64,000 nt of DNA from SAR92 clade bacterium H921 (lineage in GTDB: Bacteria > Pseudomonadota > Gammaproteobacteria > Pseudomonadales > Porticoccaceae): contig JAOALD010000001.1 of the NCBI GenBank assembly GCA_025153755.1, positions 124,001 through 188,000 on the forward strand. The letters are read 5' to 3'. The number at the start of each line of letters is the position of its first letter. Within the stretch, counting starts at the first letter, position 1. The notes below the pieces were generated by a model. The model saw nothing but the letters and a program-made list of their open reading frames with translations, ran no database searches and was not told where the DNA came from. Made by a program: the position numbers and the translations under genes. Below are positions 49,119 to 60,347 of this stretch, one piece after another.

Positions 49119-50492
49119 TCACTTTCCAATACAGAATGACGAAAAAATACGACCGAGCAGGTCGTCAGATGTGAACTGACCAGTGATCTCTGAGAGCTGT
49201 GCCTGGGCCTGCCGCAGGTCTTCCGCTAAAAGCTCTCCAGCGCCAGCATCTTCGAGTTGTGCAATACCTGTGGCAACCAAACTCTGGGCTTTAATCAGCG
49301 CATCTAGATGGCGACGACGAGCCGAGAACACGCCCTCAGCTTGCCCCTGATAACCGATAGTTTTTTGTAAATACGCACTCAAAGCCGCAAGGCCTGTTCG
49401 CTCTTTGGCTGAGATGGCGAATGTGTTAACTCGCCCTGAAACGGCGCCTGCCGTATGTCCTGAGCGGTCGATTTTATTTAATACCAGGGTCACTGGCTGT
49501 CTGGCCTCGGGTAACCTAGTGAAATACTCAGGCCAAATTGACAACAAATCTGGACTGTCTGTCTCAGTGGCGTCAACCAAAAACAAAATCACATCAGCAT
49601 TCTCAATTTCAACCCAGGCCCGGCGAACACCCTCTTGCTCTATTGGGTTATCACTCTCTCTCAACCCTGCGGTATCAACAACATTTAACGGCAGACCATC
49701 AAGCAAGATGCGTTCGCGCAGAACGTCACGGGTTGTTCCCGCCACAGGAGTAACAATAGCGGCGTCACTTCCCGCCAATGCGTTTAATAGGCTCGACTTG
49801 CCTGCGTTGGGCCTTCCTGCCAACACCAATGTCATGCCGTCTCGCAAGATTGAACCCTGCCGCGCCCTCACCAGAATTGCCTGCAAATCGAACGCCAAAT
49901 CATGTAGGTTCTTTCTGAGTCTCTCGTCCGCTAAGAAATCAATCTCCTCTTCAGGAAAATCAATCGCCGCCTCTACATAAATGCGCAAGCGGATCATCTT
50001 TTCAACCAATTGATTAACCAGCACAGAGAACTCACCCTGCATAGAGCGCACCGCCGAACGCGCGGCCTCGTAGGACGATGCATCAATTAGATCCGCAATA
50101 GCCTCAGCCTGAGTGAGGTCCATTTTATCATTTAAAAATGCTCGCTCACTAAATTCTCCTGGACGAGCTAGCCGAGCACCTAATTCAACACAGCGCAGAA
50201 CCAACCTATTTAAGACCACCGTTCCTCCATGGCCTTGAAGCTCCAACACGTTTTCGCCAGTAAACGAACCCGGACTGGGAAAGTAAAGAGCAATGCCCTC
50301 ATCGATAACTTCGCCCTGAGCATCTCTAAACCTACAGTAGGTGGCTAGTCGTGGCTCCATTGTTTGCCGGCCTACTAGACCAGTCAGATAGGGTGATAGA
50401 TCGGCAGACCCCGAGAGACGCACCACCCCAACACCACCGCGCCCAGGAGCTGTGGCAACAGCGACAATCACATCTTTATTGTTTTGTATCAT
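49119..50492 (-). CDS. mnmE: tRNA modification GTPase MnmE
   Basis: 457 aa. N-terminal tetrahydrofolate-binding domain, helical domain, and inserted G domain ([14 protein letters not shown], then [13 protein letters not shown]), and the invariant C-terminal FCIGK. With MnmG it installs the cmnm5 group on U34 of certain tRNAs. It is the gene next to the putative origin and is transcribed towards it, opposite to its partner mnmG. Confidence 0.97.
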   Translation of the reverse strand: MIQNNKDVIVAVATAPGRGGVGVVRLSGSADLSPYLTGLVGRQTMEPRLATYCRFRDAQGEVIDEGIALYFPSPGSFTGENVLELQGHGGTVVLNRLVLRCVELGARLARPGEFSERAFLNDKMDLTQAEAIADLIDASSYEAARSAVRSMQGEFSVLVNQLVEKMIRLRIYVEAAIDFPEEEIDFLADERLRKNLHDLAFDLQAILVRARQGSILRDGMTLVLAGRPNAGKSSLLNALAGSDAAIVTPVAGTTRDVLRERILLDGLPLNVVDTAGLRESDNPIEQEGVRRAWVEIENADVILFLVDATETDSPDLLSIWPEYFTRLPEARQPVTLVLNKIDRSGHTAGAVSGRVNTFAISAKERTGLAALSAYLQKTIGYQGQAEGVFSARRRHLDALIKAQSLVATGIAQLEDAGAGELLAEDLRQAQAQLSEITGQFTSDDLLGRIFSSFCIGK

Positions 50493-50533
50493 AGGAGAAT
50501 TATGCCTGAAAACTTACCCCGGAAACCTAAATT

Positions 50534-50561
50534 AAAAAAGGCTCCGTTAGGAGCCTTTTTT
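50534..50561. terminator. Bidirectional rho-independent terminator after yidC
   Basis: Stem GGCTCC / GGAGCC with GTTA loop, flanked by A6 and T6 runs, so it can work on either strand. It ends the rpmH-rnpA-yidD-yidC transcript before mnmE, so mnmE needs its own promoter. Confidence 0.85.
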
Positions 50562-50577
50562 GAAACCTAGATAGCAC

Positions 50578-52257
50578 CTATCCCTTGCTCTTGGCAGATT
50601 GGAGTTGTCTATTAACAATCCACTGCTGCGCCATAGAGAGCAGGTTATTCACTGTCCAATAAAGCACCAGACCGGCCGGAAAAATCATAAAGAACAGAGT
50701 AAACATAATTGGCAATAATTGCATCACCCGGGCCTGCATGGGGTCCGTGGGCATGGGTTGCAGTTTCTGCATCAGCAACATGCTCGCACCCATCACCAGT
50801 GGTAAAACAAAATAAGGATCCTTTGCAGACAGATCCTGAATCCACAGTGTCCAAGGAGCGTGCCGAATTTCAACTGATTCCAAAAGTACCCAATACAGGG
50901 CCAAGAAAACTGGCATCTGTAATAACATAGGGAAACAACCGCCGGCAGGATTAACCTTTTCTTTCTTATACAAACCCATTAATTCCTGGGACATTTTTTG
51001 ACGATCATCCCCGTACAGTTCTTTCAACCGCGCCATTTCGGGCTGTAAGTTACGCATCTTAGCCATAGACCTGAGGCTAGTCGCAGACAGCGGATAGAGA
51101 ATCAGCTTGATACCAAGAGTCAGTAAAATGATTGACCAACCCCAGTTACCCACCTGGTTGTAAATTGCCTGCATGGCAAAAAATATGGGCTTGGCCAGCA
51201 TCCACAGAAACCCATAGTCAATCGTAAGATCTAAGTATTCGGCTAACTTGGATAGTGCGTCCTGATCTTTGGGGCCCACATAAAATTGTGCTCCATAGCT
51301 TCCGGATTCACCAGCCAAGACCGATATAGGCTGGCCTGTAAAACCCATTAAATAAATATCTTTGGCACCTAATTTACGCAAACTAAAATTGTTTACATCT
51401 GCAGCGGGGGGAATCCAGGCGCTTACAAAGTAATGCTGGACCATAGCTACCCAACCACCTTTGACAGAAGCAGTAACAGTTTCATCTTCCATATCACCGA
51501 AATCATACTTTGAGTAATTTTTCTCGGCTTCTCGCAGTGCCGCGCCCAAATAAGGCTGCACGCCTGTTGACTCAATTAGAGGGGAATTAGAATCTCGTTT
51601 AATTTGACCATAAAAGGTCGCACTCCAGTCGAGCGAGGTTTGGTTGTTAACTAGATACTCAACACCGACGTCATAGCCTGAACGACTAAATGTAAAACGC
51701 TTGACTAGATCTACCCCATTTTGACTAAAGGTTAGGTCTACCTTTAACCCTTCACCAGCGTAGCTAAAGTCATAATTATCTTGAGCAGCAATAAAGCGTG
51801 GTCTGCCATCGCGGGTGTCTGTCCCATTTGGTCCAATTAAACCGCTCTGGGCAATATACATATTGCTGGTAGTGCGGTTGAGCAGTTGAAAAGGAACCCC
51901 ACCGTCTTCTGCCATTTTAGTGAGGTGCTGTAACAGCCTAACCTCAATAATATCGCCGCCATATGTATCTATAACAACCTCTAATACATCATTGCGCACT
52001 GTTACTAGTTGGCCGCTGGCTGTTAGAGCATTGTTCGCTGCTGGCGACTGTTGATTGAGAGTTAACGCCGGAAGCTCTTCATCTTTGCTGGTTTGATTAA
52101 TAGTCTGGGGGATTGGATTATCCGATTCCGGGATACCATAGCTGCTTTGCTGAATAATCTCTGGTTCTCTTGCGTCCTGAAACTCGGTCCACTCAATGAC
52201 CAGAAGCAAGGCAACAAGCCCCATACCGCCTAATAATGATGTTTTTAGCCAATCCAT
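50578..52257 (-). CDS. yidC: Membrane protein insertase YidC
   Basis: 559 aa. N-terminal membrane helix (LLGGMGLVALLLVIEW), a large periplasmic beta domain (about 90-330), then five core helices (YNQVGNWGWSIILLTLGIK; AGGCFPMLLQMPVFLALYWVL; MQLLPIMFTLFFMIFPAGLV). It inserts proteins such as the F0 c subunit into the inner membrane, alone or with Sec. It lies five bases downstream of yidD. Confidence 0.97.
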   Translation of the reverse strand: MDWLKTSLLGGMGLVALLLVIEWTEFQDAREPEIIQQSSYGIPESDNPIPQTINQTSKDEELPALTLNQQSPAANNALTASGQLVTVRNDVLEVVIDTYGGDIIEVRLLQHLTKMAEDGGVPFQLLNRTTSNMYIAQSGLIGPNGTDTRDGRPRFIAAQDNYDFSYAGEGLKVDLTFSQNGVDLVKRFTFSRSGYDVGVEYLVNNQTSLDWSATFYGQIKRDSNSPLIESTGVQPYLGAALREAEKNYSKYDFGDMEDETVTASVKGGWVAMVQHYFVSAWIPPAADVNNFSLRKLGAKDIYLMGFTGQPISVLAGESGSYGAQFYVGPKDQDALSKLAEYLDLTIDYGFLWMLAKPIFFAMQAIYNQVGNWGWSIILLTLGIKLILYPLSATSLRSMAKMRNLQPEMARLKELYGDDRQKMSQELMGLYKKEKVNPAGGCFPMLLQMPVFLALYWVLLESVEIRHAPWTLWIQDLSAKDPYFVLPLVMGASMLLMQKLQPMPTDPMQARVMQLLPIMFTLFFMIFPAGLVLYWTVNNLLSMAQQWIVNRQLQSAKSKG

Positions 52258-52262
52258 TCTAT

Positions 52263-52526
52263 TTATAACTCTGTGTGATTAGTGTGACAGGGGGTACTTA
52301 TGTCTTTTTCAGTACAATCTGCAACCGGATCGTAACCCCCTGGATGAAACGGGTGGCACTTTACAAGCCTAAGCACAGTAAGATAACCCCCCTTGAAAAA
52401 ACCATAGCGGTTAAACGCCTCTTCTGCATAACAGGAGCAGGTTGGATAAAAGCGACAGTTCTTGCCCAAGAATGGACTGACCGCAAACTGATAAAACTTA
52501 ATAATTGCAATGGCCAACTTACGCAT
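52263..52526 (-). CDS. yidD: Membrane protein insertion efficiency factor YidD
   Basis: 87 aa. Typical motif YQFAVSPFLGKNCRFYPTCS, followed by CYAEEAFNRYGFFKG and CHPFHPGGYDPV. The small amphipathic protein assists YidC. The ATG at 52526, with GGGAG seven bases before, overlaps the rnpA stop by eight bases (ATGCGTAA); an upstream ATG at 52547 is less likely. Confidence 0.92.
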   Translation of the reverse strand: MRKLAIAIIKFYQFAVSPFLGKNCRFYPTCSCYAEEAFNRYGFFKGGYLTVLRLVKCHPFHPGGYDPVADCTEKDISTPCHTNHTEL

Positions 52527-52893
52527 TGCTGTCTCCCATCGATTCACAGCGCAGCTGCAGTCTGCACCAAGATTGATGCAACAACAAGTTCATCTCTTTA
52601 GAGCTTAATTGATCAGTTCCTTTGCGGGCCAAAAAAACAATATCTAAGGCTAGGGGAAAGTCAAAATTACGGAAGGTCTCCCTAACAACACGCTTTACGC
52701 GGTTGCGGCCAACTGCTGTAGGAATATTTTTCTTGGCAATAACCAACCCTAACCGAGAGTGGCTAAGGTTATTGGGCAAAGCTAATAAGAGAAGTTTAGG
52801 GTGAGCAACTTTTAACCTGTTGCGATCAAAAACCTCCTTGTATTCAGAGGCTTTTAATAGACGGCGATTTTTGCTGAAGGCGTAATTGGGCAC
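52519..52893 (-). CDS. rnpA: Ribonuclease P protein component
   Basis: 124 aa basic protein with the RNR-type motif (GRNRVKRVVRETFRN), preceded by RLGLVIAKKNIPTAV. It helps the catalytic RNA cut 5' leaders from tRNA precursors. The start is GTG (52893), 13 bases after rpmH. Confidence 0.94.
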   Translation of the reverse strand: MPNYAFSKNRRLLKASEYKEVFDRNRLKVAHPKLLLLALPNNLSHSRLGLVIAKKNIPTAVGRNRVKRVVRETFRNFDFPLALDIVFLARKGTDQLSSKEMNLLLHQSWCRLQLRCESMGDSNA

Positions 52894-52906
52894 GGGGCCC
52901 TAAAAC

Positions 52907-53041
52907 CTACGCAGATAAACGCTTACGGCCCTTAGCACGACGGCGATTAAGAACAGCGCGTCCACCAGGAGTAGCCATGCGGGATCTAAAACCATGGGTG
53001 CGTTTGCGCTTTAAGTTACTAGGCTGGAATGTTCTTTTCAT
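52907..53041 (-). CDS. rpmH: 50S ribosomal protein L34
   Basis: 44 aa, full length and highly conserved: [18 protein letters not shown] at the start, then [20 protein letters not shown] and KRLSA at the end. It is the first gene of the rpmH-rnpA-yidD-yidC operon; its promoter should lie in the AT-rich DNA above 53041. Confidence 0.97.
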   Translation of the reverse strand: MKRTFQPSNLKRKRTHGFRSRMATPGGRAVLNRRRAKGRKRLSA

Positions 53042-53637
53042 TGTCTTAATCCAAAAATAATTGCGGTACTGTTTTCAGGCGGGGGATTCTAATGAAATTA
53101 CCTCCTTATATCAATGGTTTATTCCTTAAATATCAGTTAACCATAAACAACATAAATACGTCGCTCGCAAAACTATTAAAGGTTCGACAATTATTAACAT
53201 CTTATGCCCAAGCTGTTCACATAACTATGCTTTGGTTAGCTATAAATTATTTTCGTGTATAAAACCTTTGGATAAGATCAATAACGACCCACAGAAAATC
53301 CAATAAGTGGTTCGTACCCAAAATTAGCCTTGTTTTAATACCAACTAAAACATAACTAATCACAACCAAGAGGGCACACTAATCACCTACATATACAGCG
53401 GGTTTTTATGTCTAAATTATTGTTTTATATATAGATTTAAACTTTACTCACAATAAGGTTCCGCCCTAATAACAACAATAAAAATATAAATAACACTATA
53501 TATAGATAATAAATCTAATTAATAATTTAAACCTTGCAAGGATACCCACAGTTAAAAATCCCTGATAAAACAGCTTATTATTTAGCTAATCACCCGTATA
53601 ATAGACCTCTGACGTTAATCACAGCAGTTAAAACTCT
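53042..53637. other. AT-rich intergenic region rpmH / mnmG
   Basis: 596 bases without a gene and very AT-rich, between divergent rpmH and mnmG. It has one near DnaA box (TTATCCAAA on the - strand, 53267-53275), the 11-base direct repeat TATATATAGAT at 53426-53436 and 53497-53507, and a TATAAT at 53597-53602 for mnmG. No perfect DnaA box is seen. It could be a remnant or second part of the origin. Confidence 0.55.
53597..53602 (+). promoter_or_regulatory. Likely -10 element of the mnmG promoter
   Basis: TATAAT 35 bases before the mnmG ATG; the matching -35 (TTATTA/CTTATT near 53575) is poor. Confidence 0.45.
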
Positions 53638-55512
53638 ATGCGATACCCTGATCAATTTGATGTCATCGTTATTGGTGGCGGCCATGCTGGGACCGAAGCT
53701 TGCTTAGCGGCGGCGCGTATGGGTTGCCAAACGCTGCTGTTGACTCACAATATCGAAACCCTGGGCCAGATGTCATGCAATCCTGCTATAGGCGGGATTG
53801 GAAAAAGCCACCTGGTTAAAGAAATTGATGCCCTGGGTGGCGCCATGGCCTTGGCAACTGATCTTGGTGGTATTCAATTTAGGGTGTTAAATTCTCGAAA
53901 AGGCCCGGCGGTCAGAGCTACTCGCGCCCAAGCAGACAGGGCCCTGTACAAAGCAGCAATACGCAGCATGCTGGAAAATCAACCTAACTTAACTATTTTT
54001 CAGCAAGCCGTCGATGATTTGATAATCGATGGCGATAGAATAACCGGCGCAGTGACACAAATGGGCCTGCATTTTAGCGGCAAGGCAGTGGTTGTTACTG
54101 CCGGAACCTTCTTGGCGGGCAAAGTTCACATTGGTTTAGAAAACCATGCCGCAGGCCGAGCTGGCGATCCAACCTCTGAAAACTTGGCAATGCGGATGCG
54201 CGAACTGCCCTTTCGGGTAGAGCGCTTAAAAACAGGCACTCCCCCAAGGATTGACGCACGCAGCGTCGACTTCACCCACCTGCCGGAGCAGTGGGGAGAT
54301 AAGCCGGAACCTGTCATGTCGTACATAGGGCGACTTGATGATCATCCGCAGCAGACTTGCTGTTGGATTACATACACTAACACCACAACTCACGACATCA
54401 TTCACAGCGGCATGGATCGATCACCTATGTATACGGGTGTTATTGACGGAGTTGGGCCAAGGTACTGTCCCTCAATAGAGGACAAGGTGGTGCGCTTTGC
54501 CGACAAAGACAAACACCAAATTTTTATTGAGCCTGAGGGTTTGAGCACCCATGAACTGTACCCTAATGGCATTTCCACTAGCCTTCCCTTTGATGTCCAG
54601 CTAAATCTAGTTCGATCTATTAAAGGGTTTGAGAATGCCCATATCACTCGCCCTGGCTATGCCATTGAGTATGACTACTTTAACCCGCAGGACCTTAAAT
54701 ATTCGTTAGAAACAAAAGCTATTGAAGGGCTGTTTTTTGCTGGCCAAATAAATGGCACTACGGGTTATGAGGAGGCGGGGGCCCAGGGTCTTTTGGCTGG
54801 CACAAACGCTGCCTTGCAGGTACAGGATAAGGAGAGCTGGTGTCCTGGACGCGACGTTGCATACACTGGTGTTCTCGTTGATGATTTAATAAGTATGGGC
54901 ACTGCGGAGCCCTATCGCATGTTCACCAGCCGAGCAGAATATCGCCTGTTACTGCGCGAAGATAATGCAGATTTACGATTGACCGAAAAAGGCCGTGAGC
55001 TGGGCTTGGTTAACGATAGTCGCTGGCAGTGGTTCTGTGAAAAGCGTGAGGCTATTGAGTTGGAGCGCCAGCGCCTTAAAGATATTTGGATTCAACCCGG
55101 CACAGAGGCTGCAGCTAAACTGGCTGATCATATTGAAAAGAAGCTTTCCCATGAGTACTCGCTATTTGATCTACTCAAGCGCCCCGAACTAACCCATAAA
55201 ATTATTTCTTCAGCTTATCCTGTCGCAGAGAACCCTGTGACAGAGCAGGTAGCCGAGCAGGTTGAAATAGACGCTAAATACTCGGGTTATATTAACCGAC
55301 AGCAGGACGAGGTAGACAGGCTCCGTCGACATGAAAACACAGTTATCCCGCCTGATTTTGATTATCAAAGGATTAGTGGGTTATCTAATGAAATTAAACA
55401 AAAACTCAGCGCTGCACAACCAGACACTTTGGCTCGCGCATCGAGGGTTCCCGGCGTAACTCCTGCAGCAATATCACTTCTATTGGTGATGCTTAAAAAA
55501 CATGCAGCCTGA
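53638..55512 (+). CDS. mnmG: tRNA modification enzyme MnmG (GidA)
   Basis: 624 aa FAD protein. Dinucleotide motif [13 protein letters not shown] at residues 10-22, [17 protein letters not shown] (family signature), [23 protein letters not shown] and C-terminal helical domain. It acts with MnmE on tRNA wobble uridine. It overlaps rsmG by 11 bases. Confidence 0.97.
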   Translation: MRYPDQFDVIVIGGGHAGTEACLAAARMGCQTLLLTHNIETLGQMSCNPAIGGIGKSHLVKEIDALGGAMALATDLGGIQFRVLNSRKGPAVRATRAQADRALYKAAIRSMLENQPNLTIFQQAVDDLIIDGDRITGAVTQMGLHFSGKAVVVTAGTFLAGKVHIGLENHAAGRAGDPTSENLAMRMRELPFRVERLKTGTPPRIDARSVDFTHLPEQWGDKPEPVMSYIGRLDDHPQQTCCWITYTNTTTHDIIHSGMDRSPMYTGVIDGVGPRYCPSIEDKVVRFADKDKHQIFIEPEGLSTHELYPNGISTSLPFDVQLNLVRSIKGFENAHITRPGYAIEYDYFNPQDLKYSLETKAIEGLFFAGQINGTTGYEEAGAQGLLAGTNAALQVQDKESWCPGRDVAYTGVLVDDLISMGTAEPYRMFTSRAEYRLLLREDNADLRLTEKGRELGLVNDSRWQWFCEKREAIELERQRLKDIWIQPGTEAAAKLADHIEKKLSHEYSLFDLLKRPELTHKIISSAYPVAENPVTEQVAEQVEIDAKYSGYINRQQDEVDRLRRHENTVIPPDFDYQRISGLSNEIKQKLSAAQPDTLARASRVPGVTPAAISLLLVMLKKHAA

Positions 55513-56185
55513 TTCCTCAAACGGTCAGCCTCGTAGCCCCTATGGTAATGGACCCAAAAGTCAAAAACGAGCCAGGCTTACCGCAGGTATTGATAAGCTA
55601 GGCATCTCCTGCAGCCCTAAGCAGGTGGACTTGTTGATCTCCTACTTAGACATGCTAGAGCTATGGAACAAAACCTACAACTTGACCGCTATTCGCGACC
55701 CCATGTTAATGATTGATCTGCACCTGCTCGACAGTCTCGCCGTGCAACCTCATATTACTCATAAGCAAAACCTTATTGATATCGGAACCGGGCCTGGTCT
55801 GCCCGGCATACCCTTGGCGATTATGAATCCAAGCAAAAAATTTACTCTGCTCGATAGTGCCGGTAAGAAAACGCGCTTTCTATTTCAGGTGCGTAACGAA
55901 TTGGATTTAAACAATGTGCTTGAGATAAACACGCGAGCCGAAGCTTTCAAGCCAGAAATAACTTATGATGCCGTGTTGAGTCGTGCCTTTAGTTCTCTTC
56001 CAGACATGCTCAAAACCTGTGGGCATTTAGTAGGTGAAAAAGGCTGTTTTATGGCCATGAAAGGTAAATTGCCTGAATCAGAGTTGAGCGCAATACCGAA
56101 AAACTATAAGGTCAGCGACCTGTGTCGGTTAAAAATACCAAATGTAGAAGGCGAAAGGCACTTAATAACCATAACTCATAGCTAA
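55502..56185 (+). CDS. rsmG: 16S rRNA m7G527 methyltransferase RsmG (GidB)
   Basis: 227 aa. SAM-binding motif [15 protein letters not shown], preceded by [13 protein letters not shown] and followed by [12 protein letters not shown]. It methylates G527 of 16S rRNA. The N-terminus is slightly longer than E. coli RsmG (207 aa). Co-transcribed with mnmG; parA follows after 29 bases. Confidence 0.95.
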   Translation: MQPDSSNGQPRSPYGNGPKSQKRARLTAGIDKLGISCSPKQVDLLISYLDMLELWNKTYNLTAIRDPMLMIDLHLLDSLAVQPHITHKQNLIDIGTGPGLPGIPLAIMNPSKKFTLLDSAGKKTRFLFQVRNELDLNNVLEINTRAEAFKPEITYDAVLSRAFSSLPDMLKTCGHLVGEKGCFMAMKGKLPESELSAIPKNYKVSDLCRLKIPNVEGERHLITITHS

Positions 56186-56214
56186 CAAAAGGCTTTTATA
56201 AGGTAATTTCATCA

Positions 56215-57012
56215 GTGCGCATACTATCAATAGCAAACCAGAAGGGTGGGGTCGGAAAAACCACTACCAGCGTCAATCTTGCTGCATCTTTGGCAGCTTA
56301 TAAAAAGCGCGTGCTATTGGTGGATATTGATCCCCAAGGTAATGCAACGATGGGTTCCGGTATAAACAAACAAGATTGTAAGCTCAGTGTTTATCATGTG
56401 CTTACGGAAAAAAACACAATTGAAGATGTGATTGTGACTGCTGAGCAAGGTAAATACCACTTGCTGCCGTCGAACGGTGACTTGGTTGCTGCCGAGGTTG
56501 AGTTAATGCAGGAGATCGGCCGTGAAAGTCGGTTGAGGCACGCCATCAAACGAGTCGCTAGTAACTACGACTACGTTATCATCGACTGCCCTCCCTCTTT
56601 AAATATGCTAACTGTCAATGCATTAGTTGCCAGCGATGGGGTTTTAATCCCAATGCAATGCGAATATTACGCACTTGAGGGGCTTTCAGCGCTCAACAAC
56701 ACCATTCGCCAAATCGCCAAGCTTATCAACCCAGCATTAAAAATTGAGGGTATTTTACGCACCATGTATGACCCCCGCAGTAGCCTGACCAATGCTGTTT
56801 CAGCTCAGCTTAGAAAATATTTTGGCGATCGCGTGTACCGGGTTAGTATTCCACGTAATGTACGTCTTGCTGAAGCGCCAAGCCACGGGATGCCTGCGCT
56901 GGTGTACGACAGAAACTCCAAAGGATCTGTAGCTTACTTAGCTTTGGCTGGAGAGATACTCCGCCAAGAAAAAGCTCAGAACACAACAAAATCCCAAGCT
57001 TCAGGAAGCTAA
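56215..57012 (+). CDS. parA: Chromosome-partition ATPase ParA (Soj)
   Basis: 265 aa. Deviant Walker A NQKGGVGKTTTSVNLAASL at residues 8-26, LLVDIDPQGNATMGSG, and VIIDCPPSLNMLTVNAL. It moves ParB-parS complexes to the poles. GTG start (56215) with AAGG upstream. Four bases separate it from parB. Confidence 0.97.
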   Translation: MRILSIANQKGGVGKTTTSVNLAASLAAYKKRVLLVDIDPQGNATMGSGINKQDCKLSVYHVLTEKNTIEDVIVTAEQGKYHLLPSNGDLVAAEVELMQEIGRESRLRHAIKRVASNYDYVIIDCPPSLNMLTVNALVASDGVLIPMQCEYYALEGLSALNNTIRQIAKLINPALKIEGILRTMYDPRSSLTNAVSAQLRKYFGDRVYRVSIPRNVRLAEAPSHGMPALVYDRNSKGSVAYLALAGEILRQEKAQNTTKSQASGS

Positions 57013-57016
57013 TAAC

Positions 57017-57919
57017 ATGGCCACAAAACGACAAAGTCTTGGTAAAGGGTTGGATGCCCTACTTGGCATTCCAGATGTAGAGGAGCTTACAGGCGAGAAT
57101 TCCGACGCTGAGACATCCGCCATTGCACCGGATACGCTGACAGACGGCAAGCTTTGTCAGTTACCCGTAGAGTTACTTCAGCGAGGAAAATACCAACCGC
57201 GTCGTGACCTAAACCCGCAGGCTTTGCAAGAGCTGGCTAACTCAATTGCCACACAGGGCGTTATGCAGCCAATTATTGTGCGAGCAATAGGTCCGGAAAA
57301 GTATGAAATTATTGCTGGTGAGCGTCGCTGGCGTGCCTCCCAGCAGGCCGGACTTGAAAGCATTCCAGCTGTAGTTCGTGATGTGTCTGATGAAGCCGCT
57401 ATTGCTATGGCGCTGATCGAGAACATTCAGCGTGAAGATCTAAATCCAATTGAAGAGAGCTTGGCACTTATACGACTGCAAGAAGAGTTTGAGTTAACCC
57501 AGCAGCAGGTTGCCGATGCTGTGGGTAAGTCACGCTCAGCGGTAACTAATCTAATGCGCCTTGCCAGTCTTGAGTCTCAGGTACAGTCGCAAGTTGAGCG
57601 AGGAGAGTTAGAGCTAGGTCATGCCAAATGTCTCCTTGGACTCGTCGGAGATCAGCAAATACAGGCAGCGCGAACGGTTGCCGCTAACGGGATGACTGTG
57701 CGTCAGACTGAAATACTCGTGAAAACCCTGCAAAACCCGAAAGTAAAACCAACCACCACCCTCACTAATAGCCCAGATATTATGCGCCTTCAGGAAGAGT
57801 TATCAGAGAAAGTTGGAGCTGCAGTGCAGATTCAGCACAGTAGCAAAGGGTCAGGAAAACTGGTTTTTAAATACAACAGTGTGGATGAACTCGAGGGCAT
57901 TTTGGATCATCTGAAATAG
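57017..57919 (+). CDS. parB: Chromosome-partition protein ParB (Spo0J)
   Basis: 300 aa. N-terminal CTP-binding domain with GERRWRAS and ENIQREDLNPIEE, central helix-turn-helix (LTQQQVADAVGKSRSAVTNLM) that reads parS, and C-terminal dimer domain (HSSKGSGKLVFKYNSVDELEGIL). It should bind the two parS-like sites inside recF. Confidence 0.97.
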   Translation: MATKRQSLGKGLDALLGIPDVEELTGENSDAETSAIAPDTLTDGKLCQLPVELLQRGKYQPRRDLNPQALQELANSIATQGVMQPIIVRAIGPEKYEIIAGERRWRASQQAGLESIPAVVRDVSDEAAIAMALIENIQREDLNPIEESLALIRLQEEFELTQQQVADAVGKSRSAVTNLMRLASLESQVQSQVERGELELGHAKCLLGLVGDQQIQAARTVAANGMTVRQTEILVKTLQNPKVKPTTTLTNSPDIMRLQEELSEKVGAAVQIQHSSKGSGKLVFKYNSVDELEGILDHLK

Positions 57920-57942
57920 CTAGCTATTGAGCTGGATAATTA

Positions 57943-57964
57943 CCACTATATAAAGGTATATAGT
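57943..57964. repeat. AT-rich perfect inverted repeat after parB
   Basis: CACTATATA - AAGG - TATATAGTG: nine-base arms with a four-base loop. No T-run follows, so it is not a standard terminator; it lies just upstream of the atp promoter. Confidence 0.6.
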
Positions 57965-57966
57965 GA

Positions 57967-57995
57967 GTTGAATATCACCAACACTATACCTATAA
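57967..57995 (+). promoter_or_regulatory. Sigma-70 promoter of the atp operon
   Basis: TTGAAT, 17 bases, TATAAT. The -10 is perfect and the -35 matches four of six. Transcription would begin about 60 bases before atpI. Confidence 0.75.
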
Positions 57996-58062
57996 TGCCG
58001 ATCCGTTTGAGGAGGGGCTGTTTTCCCTGTAATCAACAAGGGAACACTGGCCGAAACATCGC

Positions 58063-58431
58063 ATGACAACCATTCCCAAGCCGCCGTTGCATAAAGTAGC
58101 ACTGTATCAGTTAATGGTACTTATAGCGGTCAGTGGTCTGTTGTCACTCAAGGGCCTAGTTTTGGCTTGCTCGGTCTTGGTTGGCGGTCTAATCCAGATT
58201 GTTCCTCAAGCTTGGTTTGCCAACCGTGCATTTAGATATTCCGGTGCTCGACAGGTAGCGCTGGTGGTTAGAGCTATGTATCAGGGAGAGGCAGGAAAAA
58301 TTATTTTAACTGCGGCAATGTTTGTCTCTACATTCATTTTGTTGCCAAAGTTAAATTTTTTGGCCGTTTTTAGTAGCTTTATCGTAATGATGCCATTGCA
58401 GTGGTTTATTACCATAAGGCTATTCAAGTAG
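58063..58431 (+). CDS. atpI: ATP synthase protein I (AtpI)
   Basis: 122 aa with four hydrophobic segments (LYQLMVLIAVSGLLSL, LVLACSVLVGGLIQIVP, IILTAAMFVSTFILLP, VFSSFIVMMPLQWFI) and the AtpI-like WFANRAFRYSGARQ. It helps c-ring assembly and is not part of the final enzyme. First gene of the operon. Confidence 0.88.
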   Translation: MTTIPKPPLHKVALYQLMVLIAVSGLLSLKGLVLACSVLVGGLIQIVPQAWFANRAFRYSGARQVALVVRAMYQGEAGKIILTAAMFVSTFILLPKLNFLAVFSSFIVMMPLQWFITIRLFK

Positions 58432-58503
58432 TAAGTAATGCTGGTTGCACACCTTTTAATAGGTATACGCTGGCTTAAATTAGAATTGCACTGATTTAAA
58501 TGA

Positions 58504-59820
<1,317 letters not shown>

Positions 59821-59864
59821 CAAAAATATATGATTTTTAACTCATCTATTAATGAGGTAATGGC

Positions 59865-60335
59865 GTGAATATTAATCTAACGCTTTTTGGTCAAATGGTG
59901 ACGTTTGCATTCTTTGTGTGGTTTTGCATGAAGTTCGTATGGCCGGTCATTATTGAGGCTATGGAAGAGCGCCAGAAAAAAATCGCTGATGGACTTGATG
60001 CAGCTGACCGCGCCCTGCGTGATCTTGAATTGGCTCAGAATAAAGCTACTGACCAAATGAAAGAAGCCAAACAGGAGGCGGCCGGCATTATTGATCAGGC
60101 CAACAAACGCGCTAATCAAATCATCGATGAAGCAAAGCAACAGGCTATAGCTGAGGGCGATCGCCTTAAGGTTGCGGCCCAAGCAGATATTGAGCAAGAA
60201 ATGAACCGTGCTAAAGAAGAGTTGCGTGCCACTGTGGCAGGCCTAGCTCTCGCTGGTGCGGAGAAGGTGCTCGAAGCTTCTATTGATGACAAAGCAAACC
60301 GCGCGTTAGTCGACAAACTGGCAGCACAGCTGTAA
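59865..60335 (+). CDS. atpF: ATP synthase subunit b
   Basis: 156 aa: one N-terminal membrane helix ([21 protein letters not shown]) and a long charged helix that dimerises as the outer stalk. GTG start at 59865. Normal length for the family. Confidence 0.96.
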   Translation: MNINLTLFGQMVTFAFFVWFCMKFVWPVIIEAMEERQKKIADGLDAADRALRDLELAQNKATDQMKEAKQEAAGIIDQANKRANQIIDEAKQQAIAEGDRLKVAAQADIEQEMNRAKEELRATVAGLALAGAEKVLEASIDDKANRALVDKLAAQL

Positions 60336-60347
60336 CCGAGGTTTAAC

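Noticed and set aside
56185-58062. Searched for parS sites close to parAB
   Set aside because: No TGTTCCACGTGGAACA-like palindrome was found there; the only ones seen are in recF.
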